A DNA stretch of 64,000 nucleotides, from assembly GCA_021234535.1 (NCBI GenBank), contig CM037843.1, forward strand, positions 9,856,979-9,920,978, read 5' to 3'. Position 1 is the first letter of the stretch; each line of letters opens with the position of its first letter. The notes below the pieces were generated by a model. It was not told the DNA's origin. It ran no database searches and saw only the letters and a list, made by a program, of their open reading frames with translations. This stretch comes from Stichopus chloronotus. Lineage: Eukaryota; Echinodermata; Holothuroidea; Aspidochirotida; Stichopodidae. The position numbers and the translations under genes were made by a program. Shown in pieces: positions 1-14,600 of the stretch.

Positions 1-941
1 ACTTAAAACTTAAAATAAATACGAAACTTTGTCTTTAACTTAAGCTTAAAATTAAGGTTGACTAATAAAGCTATTTAGATTAAATAAAGTTAAACAGATG
101 CCTATTTTTTTTTCTTGTGTTTATTGCCTATTGTCAAAGCGAGACATTCAATATAATATAAAGAAATCAAATAAATCTAGTCTGATCTTCAAATTAAATG
201 TACATTTTATTTGAAAAATAAACACAACTAGAAAGCACACCCAACCCCCCTTATATGTCAACTGAATTATAATTGATGAAATAATGGTAGAAATATGAGA
301 GTGTTATAATTTATAATCGAACTATTCCCTAGGATGATAAAATACCTTTTTTACATATTTCTGAAGGAAATACTGCAGTGACAAGTTAGAACTGTGTTCA
401 TAAAGGGAAAGAGCATATTTCATTTCAGTAGAGTCACTTGCAACCCTGTACCATATTTTGTTCATAACACAACGTACTGATGTTTAAAGAAACAAGACCG
501 ATCTTCCCAAGATGAATTTCACGTTGCCGAAAAGGTTTCACAATGTCACATACTACCACAAACGATCTTCGTTGTTCTTTGAGATTAAAGTGCTAATTTA
601 AACTTGATATTTGCGACTACTGAACGATTAGATTGGGTTCATGTAAATTCATTTTCAAATATTGTGAGAATAAAGGTCAATCTCTAAACAAATTCTAACT
701 TTGGTTTTCAAGCAAGTTGAGATAATAAAGAAACGCAACATTGATTCAGCTAATCTGTTATAATACGACGGATTTGCCATAATACAAAGCACCACAATGA
801 AATCGATATTTGTTTAAAATCGATCTTTCAAAAAAGTGAATGATTGTGATTTTCAACAAATAAATAGACTACGTTTTTACCTAGGTCTATTTTGTTTAAT
901 GAGATTTCAATCTTTACAACTGGTAAAGCTTTTTTAATAAG
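1..941. other. non-coding stretch, no gene seen
   Basis: AT-rich sequence with stop codons in all frames. I see no splice-bounded open stretch, RNA gene or clear repeat here. Confidence 0.5.
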
Positions 942-1079
942 TTAACACTTGGCACATCTCTGAAACTCAGGTTTAGTGAATTCCAAAAAGATACTTTCTC
1001 CACTTACTTCTGGCATGTTTGTGTGCAAATCTTGTTCTAGTTGGTTAACATAAAGTTCTCCAATATGAGTTTGATGCAT
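942..1079 (-). CDS. short open frame of 45 residues, unrecognised
   Basis: An ATG at 1079 (minus) opens a 45-residue frame ending at TAA 944-942. The translation is rich in charged residues (starts MHQTHIGELYVNQLEQ and ends QRCAKC) and looks less random than its surroundings. A good donor (GAA|GTAAGTGG) lies inside it, so only the first 24 codons may be exon. An in-frame TAA lies three codons before the ATG. I do not recognise a family. It could be an isolated first exon, a transposon remnant or chance. Confidence 0.2.
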   Translation of the reverse strand: MHQTHIGELYVNQLEQDLHTNMPEVSGESIFLEFTKPEFQRCAKC

Positions 1080-2320
1080 TTTTTTAACTTGTTACGAATT
1101 TCACGGAAACTGTTGCAAGCGTGTTGTCTTCTTATACGTTATCGCTTTATTTGGAAGGAACTTCATCGCCTTATCTGAATACTTCGAGGGATGTACAGAT
1201 CTTCTCTATTTATTTAAAGTGGTTTTTGAAACAGATAAACTGCATTGGCCCCAATTGTAACATTCAACACTGACGGTCAGAGATGTTTACCGATCGACTG
1301 AAAACCTCGACATCCACGTTCGTAAAGGGGCCCTGCAGTGATTGACAAACTAGGGATTCACTGCCTCATTCGCACATAAGTATCCGGTGTGTAAACACAT
1401 TAGCAGTGCATCGCGTCTTTAAACTAAAGGTTAGGTGTAAAGCCTGACAAAACAATGAATGTTTTTAATATTGAAGTTGTTTGTTCATTTACTACGTTTG
1501 TTTTACCAGCAGAATACTTCGTCAAATGTGATATGTAATCCGACAATGTACGACAGATTACTAATTTGCAACAAAAAGAAAAGTAACTGACAATCTTCTT
1601 CAACTGATAATGAAATGACAACAAGTAGAAATTTCTGCGGCATCGCACAGGATTTCCCACACGTACCAGTTCTGGGAAAGATCTCAGTTCATTATTTAAT
1701 ACTAGCACAGTGATAGTCTAAAGGAAAGTTTCTGTCAAGTTGGGAAAGTTGAATGGCAGGGACAATTTATATTCAACAAGAAAAGAGACTGGTAAGATGT
1801 AATTCTCGTGAAAAGAACAGTGAATACAAAAGCCTTACTGGACTCTTTCTTTACCATTTTAGTATATAAGGGATTATTCCAACTTAATACAGCTCAACGA
1901 GAGAACAGATGTTACAGTGTATTGAGATAACTTCCATTCAATATTACATCTCTTTAAAGGAAACATATTTCCTTTGTAAATTTCCTCACAACATAGATAC
2001 AACCATATAATTCTTCCACTTTGAAAATCAAAGGGTAGAAGCTACATTTCCGTTAGGAATGCGAGGAAGGTTTCAAGTGGCCACAGAGTATAGCTATGAC
2101 CTTGAGCTGCAAACGTGAGAACTTGTACTAAAACGGATACCTCCATCCAATTCAATGGTCGGTTGTTTTCAATAAAAACAAGCTGTATGTTTACATTATG
2201 CAACCAACCGATTTACAGTTGTAATCTCACCAAATAAGAGAACAGATTCAATAGGGCAGATCCCTCAGGCTGCCGGTTTACAAGGAGCATAACCTGTGAA
2301 GGATTGAAAAAGAAATTGCT
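1080..2320. other. non-coding stretch
   Basis: No supported gene. A 51-nt minus-strand stretch at 1667-1717 has an acceptor and a donor (CTG|GTACGTG) around 17 open codons, but nothing links it to other exons. Confidence 0.4.
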
Positions 2321-2654
2321 TCATCGGTAGTTGTTGACCGTCCACAACTTCTCGCCGTTGGCACTCACAGCTTCTGCCGATATGAAACATCTAGCCTACA
2401 TGGATTGAAAGTGAAATGAATAGGCCCACTTCAAGACTCACTTAAATTGTTTTCATTCTTATTGTTTCTATTGTTGTAGAAGTTTTCACGCCTTACAAGT
2501 TTATTCATACAAATACAAAATTATATTAACGTAAGAAGAACGTTAAAGAACATTTACATAGCCTAAGCCCAGCAAGATAAATAGTCTGCCGTTGAAGCAA
2601 ACACAAGCATTTGTGGAATACTTACGAGAGCAATACCTTCACCGTTTTTGGCAT
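2321..2654 (-). CDS. possible two-exon micro-ORF (32 residues)
   Basis: Minus strand, exon 1 2626-2654 (ATG, 29 nt) ends at the donor CTC|GTAAGTATT. Exon 2 2321-2390 follows an AG at 2392-2391 and stops at TGA 2323-2321. Phases match (2 to 2). The product would be about 32 residues, beginning MPKTVKVLLS and ending GEKLWTVNNYR. The second exon is visibly less AT-rich than its flanks. The acceptor has a weak pyrimidine tract, and the peptide matches no family I know. It may be part of a larger gene or spurious. Confidence 0.22.
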
Positions 2655-4411
2655 GTGCAAAAAACGTTTCGTGAAGCAAAAAGAACCTTTGTTGCTTTTA
2701 TCTTTAAAATAAACGTATCTAATAATACTATCTAGAAATTTAGTATATAATACGTCCTTAAGAAGTGTTTACGTATACACGTTAGGAAATCGCTGTTACT
2801 TCATCATTGTTATGTGAATATATCTACTCTTGGAATTACTCATTCAACTGTAATAGGTGCATGCATGATCTGAGTACATACTCGGAGTTTATAAATTACT
2901 TAAGGACTCTTTACACACTCTTAATTGTTTCAATGAATCATAAATTACTTAAGCATGCTTTAGCCTACATTCAGACTTTCCTTGGGGATTTTTGTTTTCA
3001 TCCAAATTTGCATGAAATAGAAATGTTGTTAACTTTTGAAGTTTCCACATGTGAGTGGATGTACATCATGTGAATGATTGCAATGCACCTAACGTCACTC
3101 TCTTCGGCCACAGTTCGTCCATCTGACTAACCGTTCATGGTGTTCTGTTTCTTTCATACTAAAAACTTTCTGAAACTCTCTCTCTAACATGTATTCCTTT
3201 ATTGACACTAAACCACATTTCTTTACTGAGCTGGATACATTCATGCTCTAATTCATATACCAAACTGAACTTGTATCAGAGAAATTGCCACTAAGGCTAC
3301 AGAGCCTATTGAATCTATAGCCTATACCTTTTCGGTTTAAAGTGCGGTTGTGACGATTTTTGTTCTAAGCAAAGTAAAGCAGTCTTGAATAATATCACTT
3401 CATCCAAAGTCAGTTCCATCTCTAAGTGAAAAGATCACTTTAATGCAATCATTTAAAAAAAAAACGAAATCTTCTATAAAAAAAAAAACATACACTTCGC
3501 AACCCTCCAGACAGCAAAACAGAAGAGTGACGTCATAATGATATGCACTGAACCCGTAATGTCATAACTGCTAGTCACGTAAAGTTCAAAACAGATTTAG
3601 GCTACCTCAGATGCATGTTTTCTCTACATTGTTAGGCTAGCTTCAAATTTTTGCCGATACCTATTTCAGAAAAAAATGTCGTTGTTTGCAAGACTTTGTG
3701 CATGACCTATAGGTAGGTCTACAGAAAAAAAAGAGCCCTTCGAAAAACTGAAAATGATGCAAACTTGCCTGGCTAGCTCCAGCAGAAACTGATCAGTTTG
3801 CACATGTTGGTGCCATATCTATGCAGGATGGTTTGTAGAAATTGTTTGCCTTGTTTGAAGCCTAGTCTGGACGAAACATTGCCCATAGGCCTCTATGATA
3901 TCAAAGACGAGCTATGGTTGTTATTTGTATCCAACGTGTGATATTAACGTCACATGATTAATATGTCCCTCATAGCTGAACTCACGTGCTTGGCAAGTTG
4001 ACTGGCTTCTTCATGCACCACCCCCCTCCCACATAACAAGGAATACTGACATGGCTACATATCTCAACTTCAGACAGACATCCACAGCCAAAAACGATGT
4101 AGGCCTGCGTAAGCAAAATCTAGCTCACTTTAACAGATAGCTCAGTAGTGAAACTGTCAAAACACGAAGAAAAACGATATGGTTCAGAATCGCAAACTTC
4201 TTGAAGCTCTTCCAAATCGTCCTCGGGCGTTCATTCCCACTTTACTCCTCTGGGTCGGACGACCTATATTGTGAGACGAAAGCCTTCAGATTGAAACTAT
4301 TCTTTTCTCAAATATCTCACATATTTCCAACTAGTGTTCCGCTCAACTGGCGGACGTAACACAAGTAAGCTAGAACGACATAAGGAAGACATTGTGTTGT
4401 CATTCTCAGTT
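2655..4411. other. non-coding stretch
   Basis: No supported exon. Open frames here are short and of random composition. Short A-runs occur near 3452 and 3479, and a C-rich run near 4020. Confidence 0.45.
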
Positions 4412-4609
4412 TAGCACAGTTGCTAAATGCATGTATGCAATACGAGAAAGCAAGCAAGTGAAAAGCGCTACTTAAAGATTTGTGTGGACATGGACTCCAA
4501 ACAATTACGTCGCATGACAGCCGTGATTCTGGTCGCGGTAACTCCGGCTACCCTTTTTTTGTATTCAAGACGCCGTATGCAAAACAAACAATTTGTAAAT
4601 GTTTACAAG
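4412..4609 (+). CDS. candidate first coding exon of a type II membrane protein
   Basis: After a good acceptor (cattctcag, AG at 4410-4411) the exon is open to a donor AAG|GTGTGA at 4609/4610. The likely start is ATG 4490, giving 40 residues; an upstream in-frame ATG lies at 4427. The protein starts MDSKQLRR, followed by a hydrophobic segment (MTAVILVAVTPATLFLYS), then RRR. A short basic tail followed by a single helix is typical of Golgi type II enzymes such as glycosyl- and sulfotransferases, but no catalytic exon is identified. Without splicing the frame would end at TGA 4615. The MITE at 4625 starts just 15 bases past the donor. Confidence 0.3.
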
Positions 4610-4624
4610 GTGTGAATCTTCAGT

Positions 4625-4798
4625 CACAAAACGTAACGGTAAAATAAGAACTCCATAACTTTTAGGTAAAATTTTACACACATTCGATGTAAATCTTACA
4701 TTGTGTATGTAACAATTTTACTACATTTTAGTAAAATTGTTACATACACAATGTTACCTTACAGTTACGGAGTTCTTATTTTACCGTTACGTTTTGTG
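4625..4798. mobile_element. MITE with long terminal inverted repeats
   Basis: A 174 bp element. Its ends read CACAAAACGTAACGGTAAAA in inverted orientation, and the arms stay complementary for about 30 bases (to ...AAGAACTCC). It is flanked by a 3-bp direct repeat AGT (4622-4624 and 4799-4801), consistent with a target-site duplication. Inside lies a second palindrome centred near 4727 (TGTGTATGTAACAATTTTAC and its complement), so the single strand folds into a long hairpin. It encodes no protein. A 3-bp duplication suits the PIF/Harbinger or CACTA superfamilies, but AGT is not the usual Harbinger TWA target, so the superfamily is unassigned. Confidence 0.85.
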
Positions 4799-4951
4799 AG
4801 TGTTTAAATCCTCTAGCAATAACTGATATTGGATTTATAAACTGCAGATTCTGTCTAAGAAGTTGGATATTTACAGAAGCATTTCTATCGCACTTCAAAA
4901 CTCAGGAACCAGAATCTATCACTAACTTGTCCACCCAATAAAATACTATAC

Positions 4952-5163
4952 TTCAACTGAGCCCCTGTGGTAGACAACCATTAACCTTTTCAGTGACTCT
5001 GTCTGTCGTTTAATAATTTCGCGAACATTTTTTTTTATTATTGTATTTAAATGTAATTTAAACTCACAATTGCTGGTGTTATTTCTTTCTTCTGGAGTGT
5101 CCATATCTACAAGCTCCCTCATACTTTTATAAACACTCCTCAGTCTCTTTACTTTTTCATATT
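4952..5163 (-). CDS. SEA-domain-like exon, isolated
   Basis: Minus-strand open frame after an acceptor (catatacag, AG 5165-5164, phase 1) of about 70 residues. It is highly charged and ends in a possible donor GAA|GTATAG, or at TAG 4948-4946 if unspliced. The pattern of a phenylalanine-led amphipathic helix (CEFKLHLNTIIKKNVREIIK) followed by LMVVYHRGSVEV resembles the second half of SEA domains, which end in a strand with a GSV-type turn. SEA domains sit outside the cell in mucin-like and membrane proteins. No neighbouring exon or membrane segment was found on this strand, so it may be one exon of a larger gene or a decayed copy. Confidence 0.33.
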
Positions 5164-5185
5164 CTGTATATGTTTTCCATTTCAA

Positions 5186-8468
<3,283 letters not shown>

Positions 8469-8691
8469 AGGGTCAAATATCTTTACTAAATCAAAAGAAT
8501 GGTTAGATTTTCTAAATGGTGTCGTCACTCGCCTTAGTTCACACAAACCGGTACTACAAAATGTTACACTTCCACGTAGCTGTTACGGTGACGTCATACC
8601 TTGGTTATCGAGGGTTTTAAAGGAAGGCTATAATTGTTGTGAGAAGGAATCTATACACTACTCTGTTTACAGCGCCACAGTCTCTCTCTAA
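8469..8691 (+). CDS. candidate terminal exon, unrecognised
   Basis: A strong acceptor (acattttacttctttcctag, AG 8467-8468) precedes a 74-codon open frame (phase 2) ending at TAA 8689-8691. The frame starts GSNIFTKSKEWLDFLNGVV and contains three cysteines (SCYGD, YNCCEK). Composition looks coding-like, with a C-terminal half richer in GC than its flanks. I cannot assign a family or find partner exons; the nearest upstream candidate on this strand is the 4412-4609 exon, which ends in phase 0 and therefore does not join it directly. It could be chance. Confidence 0.27.
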
Positions 8692-11600
8692 AGGAACCAT
8701 GAAAATGCATTTTGTAAAGACTCTGAATGAAAAGTTGTTAAGAGGTAGATATTCTGACCAAAAAGTCCCATAATCAACAGAGAACACAACTTTGCAATGT
8801 TCCCTTGACAAACGTTTGGCTGTTTTTTATAGTTTCCACTCGAAACATGTGAAGGACGTTTTATTGAAAGACTTTCAGAACAGTAAGTAAGCAGGGCAGG
8901 CTAATTTTCGAACGGTTACATAGCGATCATTCCGTATGATAATCACATTGTGTTTTGTGTAAGTCCGTCGTTCAATTCGGCCAGTATAATTTTTAAATTT
9001 GTCAAAGACTTTCTAATTACGCTGTAAAGATGGAACTTGAACTACGAATATCACACCATCGTCGCATGCATATTCATGTAACCATAAATTATAATGTACT
9101 GAAATGTGTGCAAACACTGGCTGACTTTGTGCTAACAGTTGCATATCGAGATTAATTAGTGATGTACAATTCTTCACGGAGTGGCTATCAAACGACTTAC
9201 ATGCAGGAATGGAGGTATGGAATAAGTTGCGGGTTGAATGAAGAAAGGGGTGTATATATTATCTCTGACGGGATCAGGGACGTTCACCCAATTCCGATGT
9301 ATAGCATTCACTGAAGCAATCCTTGCGTGCCAAATCGTTCTCAAGTATACCACCGACTCGGAATAGGCCTACACTCCGACTGTCAAAAGTATTTTTTATT
9401 TGTTATGCCAACTATTTTTAATTCGTCGTGTGCTCGATTATTTTCATAATAATTCAAGTCCCCTCCCGCTCGTTTTTCTTTCTTAATCACATTTATGCTT
9501 TTTTCCTCCTCGCAGTGTTCTATTTTCCTTCGTCGTTAATCACGTAATCGAAGATATGCTCTTTACAGACAAAGGAAAGAAAGGAAATCCCTGGATACAT
9601 AGAATGTCACCTATGTTTGATCCAAGTAATTATCTCGCATGTCCTCAAGCAAACTCTCTGCACCGCCTTCGGATTAGGTGCACGTGACCCCATCCTGACT
9701 ATTACTCTTGAGAAATGTTAAAAAAAAAATTGTCATACTTGCCCGGGGCTCTCGGCAAACATAAGGGACTTCGCACAGAGGGTTCTGTGACTTTTAGAAC
9801 ACGGTGTCAAACTTTCACTTTGCAACTTCCTGTTCTTCCTCAGAGCAGGGAACTGCCACGCTCAGAATAATTGGTTTTTACCGAAAGAAACATAAATTTT
9901 TCACCCTCCCATGTCTTCGAGACCCATTCCATTCTCCCTTTGGTCTATTTGTACACTATACCTTAGAACGATTTTAAAGGTGACGGTTCATTTAGCCTAA
10001 GGTTGCGGAATCATCATCCTTGGGATGAAGACTACACAAGCAATTTCCATCTACATTTTTTAATGTAGTCCTGTCTTCATCACCGTCGACCCTCTTACTC
10101 CAAGTAATATTCACAGATTTTGATTATGAAAAATCCTACACAGTGTAGTATTATTATTCAACCTTACGCCTTAAAGAGGAAATAGGTGTTTACTTAAACG
10201 GTTTTTTTTTCTCAGCAGAGTACCTTGCATTACAATGCACTATGTAATATAAAGTAATGAATGACGGATTCATTTTTTACAATACAAAAACATGTCAAAC
10301 TGAAGATTTCTCTGCTACGTCATATGCGACACACACCGCACCAGTTCTGCGTAGAAAGTTCTGCCTTCCATTCACACAAACAGACATCATTTTATTAAGG
10401 TTATTACCAATTATGTAAATTCACGTTCGCGGTCTAAAGTTCTCTTTAAATATGACTGTTTCTGTAGTGACAAGTGTATGCAGACGCTTACTCGTTAGTT
10501 TGTATACATAGACCTTGACTAAGACGATGGCAAAGAATGTTAGGACCAATCAATTCTTCGTTTAGAAAAGGAGGTAAGGTCTCAGCCAATCACAATGATG
10601 AGTCAATAAACATCTTTGTGTCCACCTGACAGAATAAGCAAAACACCACAGAAAGCAGCAATAGCGTTACATGTCACCGTCAGACTCTGTTATACTGCAT
10701 GAGGAACCACACTGATTTACAAATGATAAGATCCGTAAGATATTCACACGTGATTGGTCAGGTGACTGGTCGTTATTGATATTTCATGGGGGTCAGTCTC
10801 TTTTTGATAACTTTCCGCGAAAGGTACTATTTTACGGTCACTCTTTCCATGTTCTCGTGTATTTTGAATAATTATTATATGTTGTACACGTAAAACGGTC
10901 TACCGACGTTTTATCGCTACTTGCAAAGAATAACCGGAAAGTATAGCAACGTTTTCAGGGCGCTATCAAGAAGGGACTGACGTCACAAGACATATTGGTA
11001 TGACGACCAATCACCTTTGAGTATTACTTTGTTATGAGTTATTTTATGACAACTTCCTTCCAGAAAATTCTTTTATCTTTTTTTTAATATGCTCTCAGTG
11101 AGCGTTTTAAAAACTAAATTACCACTCTATTAAAACAATCACTGTATCTCCATGCGTACAGTCATCGTGTAATTGTACTTCGAGGAACGTAGCCTAGTTG
11201 TGAGAAAGACTTAACCTACTTTTATCAGGGAGCCTCGCTTTTATGAGCAGTCTTTTTAAAAAAAATGAGCTCATAAGCATGCGTCCTGGGAAAGATGATA
11301 TGTAGAAGCAAGCTGGAAATAAAAAAAGAACATTCAGAAATTTAAAGAGGACATTTTCACTTTCACTTGACAAAGAAATTCGGTTTAAATTTATGTGTTT
11401 CAGTGGATTACCGAAATTTCTGGTCAAGCTTTAGATACGACGCAAGAGTGGCTAATCATAATCCTCTCTATGGTTCATGTTTTTGTCTCATCTGGAGGAA
11501 CTCATGTCGATATTATAGATAAAGTTTTGCGTCCCATACTCATGTCTGCTCATACCGGTGTATAGACAAAATCGATAAATGGTGCCAAAAGCGATATGCA

Positions 11601-14600
11601 GTACAGATCGATATTAATACCATAAACATCGACACATTGTGTTTACAGTCAATAGGCACACCTTTGACAATGTTGTTGAGGAAGAAATGTTTCTTTTTAA
11701 GGTCTCGACATTTGTTTTGTTTTTCTTTTTTAACATGAGTTTTAGATTTCTTAACAGGGTCTGCTCGTTTTATCTTTTAAACCTCTTGAAGAACTATTTA
11801 CGACTGAACGAGTTACTTTCCTGAAATAATGTTTTCAAAAGAGCTTGCACAGTAGAGATGACCCATGTGCGGTGACTTTTTTTGCGTAAGTACCGGTTTC
11901 ACCAAATTCTGGGGAAACAATTTATACCCGATATAATGGATATCTTAAAATCGATACATCGAAATCGCTTTTCTCAATACCGAAGAACCTTGCTCACAAC
12001 TTCCATTGCCCGTTTTGTTGTTATCTTTGTAGATATTCACAAGTAGCTTAGTCTGAAAAGTTTCAACAGGGTAGGCCTGATTTGATACAGTGATATAGGC
12101 CTACGGTGCAGAGTTTTTTTAGTTTATATCTTGCAGACAGGAAGTAAATCTTCCTCTTCGTTTGAAAACACGTGAAAATATTTTGGAAGAAAATGAGAAG
12201 ATATTGATATACAAAGAAAATATCACACGAAATTCTATGGGTAACATACATTACAATATAATGATACCTGAAAAATGTCAGATTGAATTGGGAAGGAAGC
12301 AGATATTTTGATAGGCATTATAATTTACGTCACAGTTGACCTGTAAGTTCAAATGATGTTCCTCTCCCTACCCATGATTAACAGAGAGGTAAAGAGGAAA
12401 GTCATGTAAAGAAACGTATCTAATGCAAACAAGTTATCAAGAGGGCATATAATCACCCAGTAATACCGACGAATCGATTTCATGGAAAATGAGATACCGT
12501 CCTCCAAACGTCACCCCCCCCCCCCCCCGCCACTAACCTCTTTCCCGGTAGTGCTCACACAGAGGAATCAGCCACGGGCATCATGCTTTAATAACGAAGA
12601 GATGCTTATGTTTCCCAAGCTAGCGGTAAGTCCATAGTTGTTCACAAAATTTGATTCACAAAGCTGTAAAACTCAAGTGCAGCTGAAAGTGTACGTTTCT
12701 TACCGTTGGGAATCATGGTACACTTATGGCTAATTTATCGCCAAAAATATAAAATGAAGAAACCACTGGTCGTCATTTTGGATAATTATGCTGGTGATAT
12801 CCTTTATTCGCAGGGCAAGAATTTTTTTTTTCTTTTTTTCTTTTTTACTATCGCACTTGCCATAACTATGGTCTACTGTTTCAAAAGTTTAGCGCACTCA
12901 CCCGAAACTGAAGCAGCAATAGAAGTGTAATGGGAGAGTAAATAAATAACAAAAAAAAAAGACAATTTATTTCTGTCGACTGTTACACAACAGAAAGTAG
13001 TTCCATCCGACTATATTTCAATAATTTCATTCTTCGTTGCATCTGAAATTAACAACTTTCGATGGTAGATATCATATCGTCACTGAAGTATAATCCACAC
13101 CTCAACGATTTCCCCACAAAATTCATAGGTATACGTGTAGTTGTTTATCATAACCTTGAGGACTAATTACGTGTAAACTGAGTCACATATTACGCACAAC
13201 TTGTCGGGCTGATGAAAATCTATACACTTTGCTGTGTTGGAAGTGACTTTAATTAAACCGCTTGAAGTTTATCTTAAAAATTTGCAATATTTACTCTGAA
13301 ACAATTCTTTTGTTTTAAATTTGGTTTTTAATTGTTGATTACATCGAGATCATATTTCTCATTAGTTTTGCTAATTAAGTGATTTGTCGTTTGTGACCTG
13401 AATATTTATGCATGCCCTGGGATATATAAAATACAAATCGTAATTAATGTGTGCTGTGTTTTATGAAGTTCCGAAGGCTATTCGTAACCTGGAAACTGAT
13501 ACTAATTTTAAGAATAGTCAGTTACATGCCTTTCGTTTAATAGTCTTTAAATTCTATGACAGATTTTCTTGACTATTTTAAGCTGAAAATAATTTCAAAC
13601 GAAAACATCTGCTGTTTGCCTTTGATGTAGAGTGTAAACAAAAATCCATCAACTTTCAATACTAGCCAATGACATTTTGACATACCTTTAATGGCGATTG
13701 GTTGCTGCTGATGACGTGTAAAACTTCCTCTGAGGCAACAAGCGCGGGTCACTGTACTTTTATTGAATGTAAGAGGAAATGCCCCTAATCGGTAAGTCCT
13801 GAAAACCTGTAAGGTCAAATCAACATCCCACTTAAGATGTTTTGATGTAGTCATGGGCTAGATATCATTAACACTATTGCAGAATCAAATGTAATGCTAT
13901 TTGTGTGAGACCGAGTACCATATGTGCACTGATGATAAAAAGATCATTAAGTTTGCCTGTAATGTCGCATGAGTCTGGTGTTGTTCACCTATTGGTCAGG
14001 TGTCATTTGTCAATGAATTACTACATGTCTTCTCGTTTTGACAGCATCTGAATATTCATTGACTGTTAATAGCCACGTGACTTTCATTAGTGAGAGTGAC
14101 CAGACAATTAGTTGCCTGAAACGTCTGCCAAGAAAAAAAAAAGACATAACCTGATGTACTTGATTGTTTTCCTTAATTCGGCCGTTGTCGCCATACGTCG
14201 CATTGTTTGCGCTGACAATATATATATATCATATTTCTTGCAGACTTTAAGATCACACAGAGAAAAGGGGGCCTTCAAGTTTGGTTTATGGTTCAATTCT
14301 GGTTTGGTTAAACTGCTCATATAACGCACCAGTCTTTTTAAGATGATGAAATGTGAAAACTCCACCGATATCACCTGGCAAGACAGTTGCATGAATGATG
14401 GAGTGCATTAATTATGCCGGTCCTGAAATTGGAGGTTTTTATGGCAGATCATTTTGATAAATCTCGATTTCAGTAAAATGCAGAAGTCTTCATTTATATA
14501 CTGGCTCCGTCTGGCCTCCAGATGCTCGAATTCCTGTAAACCATATTTAAATATTCAAGCTTTTAGACGTTAGGTGTCGTTAATGAACCAAATATTTCAT

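Noticed and set aside
1667..1717. 51-nt minus-strand micro-exon with acceptor and donor
   Set aside because: Too short and without any neighbouring exon in a compatible gene model.
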